A program made the translations under genes and the position numbers. This document shows, piece after piece, positions 34,452-47,360 of a stretch of DNA of 64,000 bases (positions are counted from its first letter, which is position 1; every line of letters begins with the position of its first letter). The notes beneath the pieces were generated by a model. It saw nothing but the letters and a program-made list of their open reading frames with translations, was not told the DNA's origin and did no database searches. Source of the DNA: Micromonospora sp. NBC_01740 (GTDB taxonomy: Bacteria > Actinomycetota > Actinomycetes > Mycobacteriales > Micromonosporaceae); assembly GCF_035920365.1 (NCBI RefSeq), contig NZ_CP109150.1, positions 2,294,001-2,358,000 of the forward strand, given 5' to 3'.

Positions 34452-35874
34452 TGAGGTAGCCCTCCAGCCCGTGCCGGCCGCCCTCGCGACCGTAGCCCGA
34501 CTCCTTGTAGCCGCCGAAGGGCGAGGTGGGGTCGAACTTGTTGAACGTGTTGGCCCAGACGACGCCGGCGCGCAGCCGGTCCGCCATCCACAGGATCCGG
34601 GAACCCTTGTCGGTCCAGATCCCGGCCGACAGCCCGTACGGCGTGTTGTTGGCCTTCTCGACGGCCTCGGCCGGGGTGCGGAACGTCAGCACGGAGAGCA
34701 CCGGGCCGAAGATCTCCTCGCGGGCGATCCGGTGCGCCTGGGTGACCCCGGTGAAGATCGTCGGCGCGAACCAGAAGCCGCGGTCCGGCAGCTCGCACGG
34801 CGGCGACCAGCGCTCCGCGCCCTCGGCGGACCCGGCGTCGGAGAGCTCCCGGATCCGCGCCAGCTGCGCGGCCGAGTTGATCGCGCCGATGTCGGTGTTC
34901 TTGTCCAGCGGGTCGCCGACGCGCAGCTGGGCCATCCGCCGCTTCAGCGACTCCAGCACCCGGTCGGCGACGTTCTCCTGGATCAGCAGCCGCGAGCCGG
35001 CGCAGCAGACGTGCCCCTGGTTGAAGAAGATCCCGTTGACGATCCCCTCGACGGCCTGGTCGACGGGGGCGTCGTCGAAGACGATGTTGGCGGCCTTGCC
35101 GCCCAGCTCCAGGGTGAGCTTCTTGCGGGTGCCGGCGACCGAGCGGGCGATGGCCCGGCCGACCTCGGTCGAACCGGTGAAGGCGACCTTGTCCACGCCC
35201 TGGTGCTCGACCAGCGCCCGGCCGGTCTCGCCGGCGCCCGTGACGATGTTGACCACGCCGGCGGGCAGATCGGCCTGCTGGCAGATCTCGGCGAAGAGCA
35301 GTGCCGTCAGCGGCGTCGTCTCGGCCGGCTTCAGCACCACCGTGTTGCCGGCGGCCAGCGCCGGGGCGATCTTCCACGCCAGCATCAGCAGCGGGAAGTT
35401 CCACGGGATGACCTGCGCGGCCACGCCGAGGGGGCGCGGGTTCGCGCCGAAGCCGGCGTGCTCCAGCTTGTCGGCCCAGCCGGCGTAGTAGAAGAAGTGC
35501 GCCGCGACCAGGGGCAGGTCGACGTCGCGCGACTCCTTGATCGGCTTGCCGTTGTCCAGGGACTCCAGCACGGCCAGCTCGCGGGAGCGCTCCTGGAGGA
35601 TCCGGGCGATCCGGAAGAGGTACTTCGCCCGGTCCCGGCCCGGCATCGGGCCCCAGACCTTCTCGTACGCCTGGCGGGCGGCGCGGACGGCGCGGTCCAC
35701 GTCCTGCGCGCCGGCCTCGGCGACCTCGGCGAGCACCTCCTCGGAGGCCGGGTTGACCGTCTTGAACGTGCCGCCGTCGGTGGGGTCCACGAACTCCCCG
35801 TCGACGAAGAGCCCGTAGGAGGCTTTCAGGTCCACCACCGAGCGGGACTCGGGGGCGGGTGCGTATTCGAACAT
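34444..35874 (-). CDS. NAD-dependent aldehyde dehydrogenase
   Basis: This full-length (476 residue) ALDH has LFVDGEFVDPTDGGTF, the cofactor region IPWNFPLLMLAWKIAPALAAGN, FTGSTEVG, the general base in LELGGKAANIVF and the catalytic Cys in GHVCCAGSR (~290). It lies 6 bases downstream of deoC and overlaps the short ALDH-like gene. The deoC product acetaldehyde is the natural candidate substrate, giving acetate, but the sequence alone does not fix the aldehyde. Confidence 0.93.
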   Translation of the reverse strand: MFEYAPAPESRSVVDLKASYGLFVDGEFVDPTDGGTFKTVNPASEEVLAEVAEAGAQDVDRAVRAARQAYEKVWGPMPGRDRAKYLFRIARILQERSRELAVLESLDNGKPIKESRDVDLPLVAAHFFYYAGWADKLEHAGFGANPRPLGVAAQVIPWNFPLLMLAWKIAPALAAGNTVVLKPAETTPLTALLFAEICQQADLPAGVVNIVTGAGETGRALVEHQGVDKVAFTGSTEVGRAIARSVAGTRKKLTLELGGKAANIVFDDAPVDQAVEGIVNGIFFNQGHVCCAGSRLLIQENVADRVLESLKRRMAQLRVGDPLDKNTDIGAINSAAQLARIRELSDAGSAEGAERWSPPCELPDRGFWFAPTIFTGVTQAHRIAREEIFGPVLSVLTFRTPAEAVEKANNTPYGLSAGIWTDKGSRILWMADRLRAGVVWANTFNKFDPTSPFGGYKESGYGREGGRHGLEGYLNV

Positions 35875-35880
35875 CGGCTC

Positions 35881-36840
35881 TCAGTCCAGGGTGAAGTAGT
35901 CGGGACCGGAGTAGGTGCCGGTCGTCAGCTTGGTGCGCTGCATGAGCAGGTCGTTGAGCAGGCTGGAGGCGCCGAACCGGAACCAGTCCGGGTCCAGCCA
36001 GTCCGCGCCGACGGTCTCGTTGACCATCACCAGGTACTTGATGGCGTCCTTGGTGGTCTTGATGCCGCCGGCCGGCTTCACGCCGACCTGCCGGCCGGTG
36101 GCGGCCCGGAAGTCGCGGACGGCCTCCAGCATCACCAGGGTCACCGGCGGGGTGGCCGCCACCGGGACCTTGCCGGTGGAGGTCTTGATGAAGTCGCCGC
36201 CGGCCAGCATCGCCAGCCAGGAGGCGCGCCGCACGTTGTCGTACGTGGCCAGCTCGCCGGTCTCCAGGATGACCTTGAGGTGCGCGTCGCCGCAGGCCTC
36301 CTTGGTGGCCACGATCTCGTCGTAGACCTCCTGGTAGCGGCCGGCGAGGAAGGCGCCCCGGTTGATCACCATGTCGATCTCGTCGGCGCCGGCCGTCACG
36401 GCGGCCCGGGTGTCGGCGAGCTTGACCTCCAGCGGGGCCTGGCCCGACGGGAAGGCGGTCGCCACGCTGGCCAGGTGCACGCCGGAGCCGCGCAGCACCT
36501 CGGCCACGTGCGGGACCATCGCCGGGTAGACGCAGACCGCGCCCACGTGCGGGCAGGACGGGTCGGCCGGGTCGGGGCGCAGCGCCTTGGCCGCGAGGGC
36601 CCGCACCTTGCCCGGGGTGTCCGCCCCTTCGAGGGTGGTCAGGTCGACCATCCGGATCGCCAGGTCGATGGCCTGGGCCTTGGCGGTGGTCTTGATGGAG
36701 CGGGTGCCGAGTTGTGCCGCCCGCTGCTCCGCGCCGACCTGGTCCACGCCGGGCAGGCCGTGCAGGAAGGTCCGCAGAGCGGTCTCGGATCGTCCCAACT
36801 CGGAGAGCTCCGACCGGGCCGACGTCGCTGTCGCCGTCAT
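35881..36840 (-). CDS. deoC: deoxyribose-phosphate aldolase
   Basis: The enzyme splits 2-deoxyribose-5-phosphate into glyceraldehyde-3-phosphate and acetaldehyde. HVGAVCVYPAMV, EIDMVINRGAFL, the Schiff-base region FIKTSTGK and VGVKPAGGIKT are all present. I use the ATG at 36840 (319 residues); an in-frame GTG six codons upstream is possible. It is longer than the E. coli type, as usual for the eukaryote/actinobacterial form. It heads an operon with two ALDH genes and is divergent from upp. Confidence 0.95.
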   Translation of the reverse strand: MTATATSARSELSELGRSETALRTFLHGLPGVDQVGAEQRAAQLGTRSIKTTAKAQAIDLAIRMVDLTTLEGADTPGKVRALAAKALRPDPADPSCPHVGAVCVYPAMVPHVAEVLRGSGVHLASVATAFPSGQAPLEVKLADTRAAVTAGADEIDMVINRGAFLAGRYQEVYDEIVATKEACGDAHLKVILETGELATYDNVRRASWLAMLAGGDFIKTSTGKVPVAATPPVTLVMLEAVRDFRAATGRQVGVKPAGGIKTTKDAIKYLVMVNETVGADWLDPDWFRFGASSLLNDLLMQRTKLTTGTYSGPDYFTLD

Positions 36841-36972
36841 GCCCCGAAGTCTACGCACCCGACCGGACAGTGATCTTGGTCACCGTGCTGTCGCCGGCGC
36901 GGTGGTGAGCGAGGTCGCCGGTCCGGCCGCACCCGCAGTGCCGGGACGGGTGGACCGGTAGGTTGAGCGATC

Positions 36973-37605
36973 GTGGACGTACACGTCATTGACCATCCGC
37001 TCGCCCAGTCGCGGCTGACCGCCATGCGGGACGCGCGCACCGACTCCTCCTCGTTCCGGGCGGCGCTGCACGAACTCACCACCATGCTGGTGTACGAGGC
37101 CGCGCGCTCCTTCCCCGTCGAGAAGTACCCGGTGCAGACCCCCGTCACCGGCACCGAGGGCACCCGGCTGGCAAACCCGCCGCTGCTCGTACCGGTGCTG
37201 CGGGCCGGCCTGGGCATGGCCGACGCCGCGCTCGGCCTGCTGCCGGAGTCCTCGATGGGCTTCGTCGGCCTGGCCCGGGACGAGGAGACGTACGAGCCGC
37301 GCGCCTACATGGAGTCGCTGCCGCGCGACCTGAGCGGCCTGCCGGTGCTGGTGCTCGACCCGATGCTCGCCACCGGCGGCTCGCTGGAGCACTGCTGCCG
37401 GCTGCTGGCCGACCGGGGCTGCACCGACATCACCGTGCTCTGCGTGCTCGCCGCGCCCGTCGGCATCGAGCGGCTGGAGCGCTCCGGCCTGCCGCTGCGC
37501 CTGGTCACCGCCTCGATCGACGAGGGGCTCAACGACCGCATGTTCATCGTGCCGGGGCTCGGCGACGCGGGCGACCGCCAGTTCGGTGGCATGCCCCGCT
37601 TCTGA
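36973..37605 (+). CDS. upp: uracil phosphoribosyltransferase
   Basis: This 210-residue enzyme makes UMP from uracil and [37 protein letters not shown], the PRPP-binding loop [11 protein letters not shown] and the C-terminal [12 protein letters not shown] are family signatures. TAGGTT at 36959-36964 lies 8 bases before the GTG start, so the message is leaderless or nearly so. Together with cdd and deoA it completes pyrimidine salvage in the window. Confidence 0.95.
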   Translation: MDVHVIDHPLAQSRLTAMRDARTDSSSFRAALHELTTMLVYEAARSFPVEKYPVQTPVTGTEGTRLANPPLLVPVLRAGLGMADAALGLLPESSMGFVGLARDEETYEPRAYMESLPRDLSGLPVLVLDPMLATGGSLEHCCRLLADRGCTDITVLCVLAAPVGIERLERSGLPLRLVTASIDEGLNDRMFIVPGLGDAGDRQFGGMPRF

Positions 37606-37615
37606 GGTCCGTCGC

Positions 37616-37668
37616 GCGGCTGCGCGTGAATCCGTGCGCGAGTCCGTGCGCGGGATGCGCGCAGCCGC
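37616..37668. terminator. inverted repeat between upp and GOLPH3-like gene
   Basis: GCGGCTGCGCG (37616-37626) and CGCGCAGCCGC (37658-37668) are perfect complements across a 31-nt loop that contains direct GTGCGCG repeats. It could terminate upp transcripts. A TACCGT -10-like hexamer follows at 37669-37674, suggesting the next gene has its own promoter. Confidence 0.45.
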
Positions 37669-37682
37669 TACCGTCTCCGGCC

Positions 37683-38360
37683 ATGACTGGTGTTGCGCTC
37701 GCCGAAGAGCTGCTTCTCCTCGCGTACGACGACGAGACCGGCAAGGCGACCATGCCGCGGATCAGCCTCGACCTGGGGATGGCCGCCGCGGTGCTGATCG
37801 AACTGGCCCTGGCCGGGCGGATCGTGTACTCCGAGGGGTCCCTGACGGTGGTCGACCCGACGCCCACCGGCGAGCCGCTCGTCGACGGGGTCCTCGCCCG
37901 CATGGCCGCCGACACGCCCCACAGCCCCTCGTCCTGGGTGCAGCGGCTGCGGCACGGCCTGCGCGACAAGATCCTGGGTGACCTGTGCGCCCAGGGCGTG
38001 GTGCGCGACGTCGACGAGACCGAGCTGGGCTTCATCCACGTGCACCGCTACCCGACGGTGGACCCGGCCGTCGAGGCGGACACCCGACGCCGGCTCGCCG
38101 AGGCGCTGGCCAGCGGCGAGCTGCCCGACGAGCGGACGGCGGCCCTGGCCACCCTGGTCGCGGTGCTGCGGATGGAGCCGGCGCTCGGCCTGAGCGGTGA
38201 CGCGGCCCGGGAGGCCCGGCAGCGGCTGGAGGAGATCGCCGGCGGCGCCGGCTTCTCCGGCACCGTCAGCCTGGACGACTCCGTGGTCCGCCCCTCCGTC
38301 GGCCTCGTCGTGGCCGCCCTGGGCAGCGCCGTGGACGCCGCCCTGGGCCCCCGCCGCTAA
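37683..38360 (+). CDS. GOLPH3/VPS74 (GPP34) family protein
   Basis: The 225-residue protein has LAEELLLLAYDDETGKA, LDLGMAAAVLIELALAGRI and a C-terminal helical domain with ERTAALATLVAVLRM, the GPP34 pattern. Eukaryotic members bind PI4P and Golgi enzymes; the role of the common actinobacterial members is unknown, though membrane association is plausible. TACCGT lies 9 bases before the ATG, so a short or absent leader is likely. Confidence 0.9.
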   Translation: MTGVALAEELLLLAYDDETGKATMPRISLDLGMAAAVLIELALAGRIVYSEGSLTVVDPTPTGEPLVDGVLARMAADTPHSPSSWVQRLRHGLRDKILGDLCAQGVVRDVDETELGFIHVHRYPTVDPAVEADTRRRLAEALASGELPDERTAALATLVAVLRMEPALGLSGDAAREARQRLEEIAGGAGFSGTVSLDDSVVRPSVGLVVAALGSAVDAALGPRR

Positions 38361-38450
38361 CCACCCGACCTGGACCACCCGCCCCGCCCCGCCCCGCCCC
38401 ACCCACCACCCACCACCCTCGACCGGCGGCCCCCGTCGCCGGCCCTTGTC

Positions 38451-38505
38451 GATCAAGAAGTTTGCGTCCTGGACAGGCGCGTTCCCTGACGCAAACTTCT
38501 TGATC
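38451..38505. terminator. perfect 18-bp hairpin between convergent genes
   Basis: GATCAAGAAGTTTGCGTC (38451-38468) is followed after 19 nt by its exact reverse complement (38488-38505). It lies between the convergent GOLPH3-like and phosphohexomutase genes and is much AT-richer than its surroundings, so it stands out as a separate element. A bidirectional terminator or a dispersed palindromic repeat is likely. Confidence 0.7.
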
Positions 38506-38572
38506 ACCGGGCCTCGCCCGGGGCGCCTGGCTGCGCGGCGGCGCGGTCCCGTGGGTGGGGGTGGGGGCAGCG

Positions 38573-40297
38573 TCAGAGGCCCAGGGTGGTGGCCATTTCC
38601 TTGCGGAGGGTGGCTACCGCGGCGGTGGCGCGGGCGCGGGCTGCGGCGACGTCGCCGTCCGCCACCGGCTCCACCACCTCCAGGTACGCCTTGAGCTTCG
38701 GCTCGGTGCCCGAGGGGCGGATCACCACCCGGGCGGTGCCGGTACGCAGGATCACCACGTCCGCCTCGGGGAGCAGGTCCTGCGCCTCGGTGACCGGCTG
38801 CCCGAGCAGCGTCGTCGGGGTGGGGGCCCGGATCCGGGCCATCGCGTCGGCGATCAGCCGTAGGTCGTCCACCCGTACGGAGAGTTGGTCCGTGTGGTGC
38901 ACGCCGAACTCGGCGGCCAGCTCGTCCAGCCGGTCGGTCAGGGTGCGCCCCTGCGCCTTGAGCCCGGCGGCCAGCTCCGCCACGGTCAGCGCGGCGGTGA
39001 TGCCGTCCTTGTCGCGTACGTGCTCCGGGGCGACGCAGTAGCCGAGCGCCTCCTCGTAGCCGAAGACCAGCGGCTGGGTCCCGCCGCCGGCCCGGACGAT
39101 CCACTTGAACCCGGTCAGCGTCTCGTCGTACGGCAGGCCCCGGGCGGCACACATCGCCCGCAGCAGCGACGACGACACGATCGTGGTGGCGTACAGGCCG
39201 GTCACGCCGCGCCGCATGAGGTGGTCGGCCAGCAGCACACCCACCTCGTCGCCGCGCAGCATCCGCCAGCCGGGCGGGTTCCCCACCGCCTGATCCGGGC
39301 CGGCGACCGCTGCCTGCGTGCTCACCGCGGGACCGGTGTCCCGGACGGCCACCGCGCAGCGGTCCGCGTCGGGGTCGTTGGCGATGGCGATGTCCGCGCC
39401 CGTCGCCTCGGCCAGCGCGACCAGCCGGTCCACCGCCCCCGGCTCCTCCGGGTTGGGGAAGGAGACGGTCGGGAACGCCGGATCGGGCTCGGCCTGCTCG
39501 GGCACCACACCGGGCACGGGGAAGCCCGCGCGGGCGAACGCCGCGGTGAGCACCGCCGCGCCCACCCCGTGCAGCGGCGTGTACGCCACCGCCAGGTCGC
39601 GCGACCCGTCCGGGTCGATGACGGCGGCGGCCCGCTCCACGTAGGAGGCCACCAGGTCGTCGCCGAGCACCTGACCGGCCGGCCCGAGGGGCACCTCGGC
39701 CAGCGACCCGACCGACCGGATCGCGGCCTCGATGCCGGCGTCGGCCGGGGGCACGATCTGGGCGCCGTCGCCGAGCGTCCCGCCCAGTTCCGCGCCGAGG
39801 TAGACCTTGTAGCCGTTGTCCTGCGGTGGGTTGTGGCTGGCGGTCACCATCACCCCGGCGACCGCCCCGAGGTGGCGCACCGCGTACGCGAGCACGGGGG
39901 TGGGCAGCGGGCGGGGCAGCAGTAGCGCCGGGCGTCCGACGCCGGTGGCGACCTGGGCGGTCCGCTCGGCGAACTCGCGGGAACCGTGCCGGGCGTCGTA
40001 CCCGATCACCAGCGGGCCGGAGCCGCCCTGGGCGGCGAGCCAGCCGACCAGCCCGGCGGCGGCCCGCGTGACCACCGCGAGGTTCATCCCGTTGGGGCCG
40101 GCGCGCAGCGGGCCGCGCAGCCCGGCGGTGCCGAAGGTCAGCGGGCCGGCGAAGCGGTCGGCCAGCTCCGGGGCGCTCGCCGGCAGGCGGTCGAGCACCG
40201 CCCGCAACTCCTCCCGGCTGGCCGGGTCGGGATCGTCGTCGAGCCAGCGCCGTGCTTGCTCGCGAATGTCGTCGATGTCAGTGGTTTCCGCCGGCAT
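38573..40297 (-). CDS. phospho-sugar mutase (phosphoglucomutase/phosphomannomutase)
   Basis: This 574-residue alpha-D-phosphohexomutase has FGTAGLRG, the phosphoserine loop GVMVTASHNPPQDNGYK, the metal loop NDPDADRCAV, the sugar-binding loop GYEEALGY and the phosphate-binding RPSGTEPK. I use the ATG at 40297 (MPAETTDIDD). Long actinobacterial forms of this type act on glucose-1-P, mannose-1-P or (deoxy)ribose-1-P; beside deoC and upp, a phosphopentomutase function linking deoA to deoC is attractive but unproven. Confidence 0.9.
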   Translation of the reverse strand: MPAETTDIDDIREQARRWLDDDPDPASREELRAVLDRLPASAPELADRFAGPLTFGTAGLRGPLRAGPNGMNLAVVTRAAAGLVGWLAAQGGSGPLVIGYDARHGSREFAERTAQVATGVGRPALLLPRPLPTPVLAYAVRHLGAVAGVMVTASHNPPQDNGYKVYLGAELGGTLGDGAQIVPPADAGIEAAIRSVGSLAEVPLGPAGQVLGDDLVASYVERAAAVIDPDGSRDLAVAYTPLHGVGAAVLTAAFARAGFPVPGVVPEQAEPDPAFPTVSFPNPEEPGAVDRLVALAEATGADIAIANDPDADRCAVAVRDTGPAVSTQAAVAGPDQAVGNPPGWRMLRGDEVGVLLADHLMRRGVTGLYATTIVSSSLLRAMCAARGLPYDETLTGFKWIVRAGGGTQPLVFGYEEALGYCVAPEHVRDKDGITAALTVAELAAGLKAQGRTLTDRLDELAAEFGVHHTDQLSVRVDDLRLIADAMARIRAPTPTTLLGQPVTEAQDLLPEADVVILRTGTARVVIRPSGTEPKLKAYLEVVEPVADGDVAAARARATAAVATLRKEMATTLGL

Positions 40298-40344
40298 GTC
40301 TCTTGATAGCACGCCGGCGGATCACCACCGCGCTTCCCCCGGGC

Positions 40345-42552
<2,208 letters not shown>

Positions 42553-42726
42553 AACCCCCCTATCTTGCTGGTTCCGACGCCCGATGCGAAACCCGACGCG
42601 GCGGACGTTTGTCGAACTGGACGGTACGTGTCCGAGCGTTCACCTCTCGTCGATGCCCGTCGACGTGTCGCCCGGTGTGCGGTATCCCTCACCCGCCGAC
42701 GCCGTCGCGCGTCCTACCATCCGCTA

Positions 42727-44310
<1,584 letters not shown>

Positions 44311-45017
44311 TCACGTCGGCCGACGGCCGTCCGACCTCCCGCCGCGTCGGGGGCGGGCGGCCGTCGGCGTCCGGTGCGGCACCGCTTCACCCGTGCGCCG
44401 TAACCGGCCGGTGCACGTCCGGGTAACGACCCGCCCACGGCGCGTTCCTGCTGGTCGCGGGCGTGCGGGGCGGAGCGCTACAGTCGGAGCAGACGCTGGC
44501 CGCCCATCGGCGGCGCGGGCGCGTGGAGCAGTCCCGGCGACGCCGCCGGAGGGCCGCGCGCGGTGCGGGGCGACGTGGCCGACCGGCCACGGCGTGTGCC
44601 GGACGGGTTCGGGGGTAACCCGACCGGGTGGACGTGGACGCACACGGTGTGCGGTTGGTCGGCGACGGGGTGTGTGACCGTCTCGGGTGCCCTCGCTCGG
44701 GCGATGGTCGGGTAATTGTCGGAGTGTCCGTCGGTGTGACCGACTAATGCGACAATTCGGAAAAGCGGCCTCTGCGATCGGCATCGATTTCGCGGCGGCC
44801 GGGCCGATTACGCGTTGTAGGAGGTGGGGGGCGGATGACGGCGTTCGACCGCGATCTACCTGCTGTCCCGCAGATCTACGAGCGCTCCGAGCAGGGCATA
44901 CGTGACGCTGTGCGGTCCGACGGCTACCGGAACGACGTTGCGCAGCGTCACCGTCGGAGGTCTAGGCTGTCTGCTGTTCCTGATGATCCATCCATCTCTA
45001 GCGAACGAGATTTCGAC
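44311..45017. other. 707-bp gene-poor stretch before M20 gene
   Basis: No convincing gene lies here. It contains a nested inverted repeat (44714-44757), AGGAGG at 44819-44824 followed by ATG at 44835 that opens into the M20 frame, and a candidate promoter TTGCGC (44938-44943), 19 bp, TAGGCT (44963-44968). Codon use between 44940 and 45017 in the M20 frame is unlike coding DNA of this genome. Confidence 0.6.
44714..44757. repeat. nested inverted repeat, possible RNA structure
   Basis: AATTGTCG (44714-44721) pairs with CGACAATT (44750-44757). Inside it GTCGGT (44730-44735) pairs with ACCGAC (44739-44744) over a 3-nt loop. The AT-rich outer arms are unusual in this sequence. It could be an operator pair or a structured leader. 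Confidence 0.5.
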
Positions 45018-46277
45018 GTGACGAGTGCGTTGACGCTGCCCACCGGCAACCAGCTGGCGTCGTCCTGGCCGGAGGCGCCGGCCGGCTCCCAGCCCCTGCC
45101 GTTCGAGCTGGACCACCTGCTCGCCCTCCGGGTGCCCGGGCTGATCGCCACCCGTCGCCACCTCCACTCCCACCCGGAGCTCTCCGGCGAGGAGTTCGAG
45201 ACGGCCGCCCTGATCGCCCGGGAGCTCACCCTGGCCGGGCTGAGGCCGCGGCTGCTGCCGAAGGGCAACGGGGTCATCTGCGACATCGACGGCCGCCCCG
45301 ACGGCCCGGTGGTCGCGCTGCGCGCCGACATCGACGCCCTGCCGCTGACCGACTCGAAGGACGTGCCGTACCGCTCCACGGTGGACGGCGTCTGCCACGC
45401 CTGCGGCCACGACGTGCACACCACCGTGATGCTCGGCGTCGGCATGCTGCTGGCCCAGCTCGCCGACCTCGGCGAGCTGCCCGGCCGGGTCCGGCTGATC
45501 TTCCAGCCCGCCGAGGAGATCCTGCCCTGCGGCTCGCTGGAGGTCATCGAGGCCGGCGGCCTGGACGACGTGGTGCAGATCTTCGCGCTGCACTGCGACC
45601 CCAACCTGCCGGTCGGGCAGATCGGCCTGCGGGTCGGCCCGATCACCGCCGCCGCCGACAACGTCACCGTCCGGCTCACCGGCCCGGGCGGGCACACCGC
45701 CCGCCCGCACCTGACCGTCGACCTGGTCGACGCGCTGGGCCGCCTGATCACCGAGGTGCCGGCCCTGGTCAGCCGCCGGGTGCCGGCCAACAGCGGGCTG
45801 CTGCTGGTCTTCGGCCACGCCTCGGCCGGCACCCGTTACAACGTCATCCCCTCCGAGGCGTGCGCCTCCGGCACCCTGCGGGTGATGGACCGCGACACCT
45901 GGGAGCTGGCCCCCAAGATCGTGGGTCAGGTGGTCCGCGACGTCGTCGCGCCGACCGGTGCCACCGTCGACCTGGAATACCTGCGGGGCCGCCCGCCCGT
46001 GTGCAACGACTCCCGGGCCATCCAGGTCCTGACCGGCGCCACCGTCGCCGCGCTCGGGCCGGAGGGCGTCGCCGAGACCCCGCAGAGCATGGGCGGCGAG
46101 GACTTCTCCTGGTACCTGGAGTACGTCCCTGGCGCGCTCGCCCGGCTGGGCGTCGGCCGCTCCGGCCCGAACGTGGACCTGCACCGGGCCTCGTTCGACG
46201 CGGACGAACGGGCCATCCCGGTCGGCGTACGACTCATGGTCCAGACCGCGCTGCGGGCACTGGCGGCGGCGCGGTAG
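45018..46277 (+). CDS. M20 family amidohydrolase/aminoacylase
   Basis: This metal-dependent amidohydrolase has RRHLHSHPELSGEE, ALRADIDALPL, the metal-binding CHACGHDVHTT, FQPAEEILPCGS and a late MGGEDFSWYLE. The family hydrolyses N-acyl amino acids or related amides. I prefer the GTG at 45018 (419 residues) because codon use upstream looks noncoding and a promoter lies at 44938-44968; an in-frame ATG at 44835 with AGGAGG is the alternative. The 3' end overlaps the convergent DUF4349 gene by 44 bases. Confidence 0.88.
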   Translation: MTSALTLPTGNQLASSWPEAPAGSQPLPFELDHLLALRVPGLIATRRHLHSHPELSGEEFETAALIARELTLAGLRPRLLPKGNGVICDIDGRPDGPVVALRADIDALPLTDSKDVPYRSTVDGVCHACGHDVHTTVMLGVGMLLAQLADLGELPGRVRLIFQPAEEILPCGSLEVIEAGGLDDVVQIFALHCDPNLPVGQIGLRVGPITAAADNVTVRLTGPGGHTARPHLTVDLVDALGRLITEVPALVSRRVPANSGLLLVFGHASAGTRYNVIPSEACASGTLRVMDRDTWELAPKIVGQVVRDVVAPTGATVDLEYLRGRPPVCNDSRAIQVLTGATVAALGPEGVAETPQSMGGEDFSWYLEYVPGALARLGVGRSGPNVDLHRASFDADERAIPVGVRLMVQTALRALAAAR

Positions 46278-47244
46278 GCGGCAGCGGCGCGGCCGGTCCG
46301 GTCGGCGTCATCGCCGGCGGGGCCGTACGCCGCCGCCGGCGCAGCACCACCAGCAGCACCGCCACCGGTACGCCGATCGCCAGCAGCCACGGCAGCACCG
46401 CGCCCAGCACCGTCAGCAGGATGGTCATCGAGGTCAGGAAGACCTTCCAGCCGCCCTTGAGCCCCACCAGGAAGCCGACCTCGGTCTCCTCGTCGGCGGT
46501 GCTCGCGTCGGGGCCGACCAGCGACACGGTGATCGTCGACAGGCTGGTCAGGTCCGCCAGCCGCTCCTTCTTCGCCTCCAGCGAGGCGAGGTCGGCCTCC
46601 CGGCGCGACAGCTCGTTCTCCAGCGACACCAGATCGCTGATCGAGGTGGCCCGGGCCAGCAGCTTGCGGGCGCTCTCCACCCGGGCGCGCTGCGTGGTGA
46701 TCCGCGCGTCCAGGTCGACCATCTGCTCGGTGACGTCCTCCGTGCGGATCTCCCGCCGCTGCTGCCGGCCGAGCTTCGCCAGCTCGTCGACGACGCCGTG
46801 GAACTTCGCCGCCGGCACCCGCAGCTCCAGCTCGGCCCGCGCGTCCGCGTCGGCGCTGCGCCGCTGGTCGCCGCCGATGAAACCGCCGGCCGCCGTGACC
46901 GTGGCGATCGCGCTCCGCGCCGCCTCGTCCACATCGTCCACCTGCACGCGCATCGTGCCCGTGTAGATGATGGAGCGCTGGTCGACCCGCAGGTCCGGTG
47001 CGCCGGCGCCGCTGCCCTGCTCGGCCTTGCCGCCGCCCCGCTCCGCCGCGCCACCCGCCGGGTCCGCAGCGCCACCGGCCTGGTCCGCCGCGCCACCGGC
47101 CCGGTCCCGCTCCGCTGGGGCCGCCGCCGGTCCGCTGTCGGCGTTGTCCCGCGCGTCGCTGCCGCAACCCGCGAGCGCGAACAGCGCCACCAGCGCGGCG
47201 GCCGTCAGCCGTACGCCTCGACGTCGCCGATCCCGTCCGTCCAT
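46234..47244 (-). CDS. DUF4349 lipoprotein with C-terminal membrane anchor
   Basis: The 336-residue protein has a lipoprotein signal ending LFALAGCGSD, a Gly/Ala-rich linker with repeats of GGAAD/AGGAA, then IIYTGTMRVQVDDVDEA and AKFHGVVDELAKLG, a coiled-coil stretch (DLDARITTQRARVESARKLLARA to EAKKERLADL) and a transmembrane helix near residues 277-300 with a basic cytoplasmic tail. This matches DUF4349 proteins, whose function is unknown. It probably spans the envelope near the membrane. Confidence 0.87.
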   Translation of the reverse strand: MDGRDRRRRGVRLTAAALVALFALAGCGSDARDNADSGPAAAPAERDRAGGAADQAGGAADPAGGAAERGGGKAEQGSGAGAPDLRVDQRSIIYTGTMRVQVDDVDEAARSAIATVTAAGGFIGGDQRRSADADARAELELRVPAAKFHGVVDELAKLGRQQRREIRTEDVTEQMVDLDARITTQRARVESARKLLARATSISDLVSLENELSRREADLASLEAKKERLADLTSLSTITVSLVGPDASTADEETEVGFLVGLKGGWKVFLTSMTILLTVLGAVLPWLLAIGVPVAVLLVVLRRRRRTAPPAMTPTGPAAPLPPTAPPPVPAARSGP

Positions 47245-47360
47245 TCCGCCTCCATCGTCCTCGCCCCCGTGCGGGGCGATACCTCAGACGTGACGCGTCC
47301 CCACGTCGGTTCCGGCAGACTGCGCTCAGGACATCACGATTCGATAATCTTGGAGTCACG

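Noticed and set aside
44835..45017. N-terminal 61-codon extension of the M20 amidohydrolase from ATG 44835
   Set aside because: It has a good AGGAGG, but codon use becomes non-coding after ~44940, a promoter lies inside it, and the family does not need these residues. It is kept as an alternative start.
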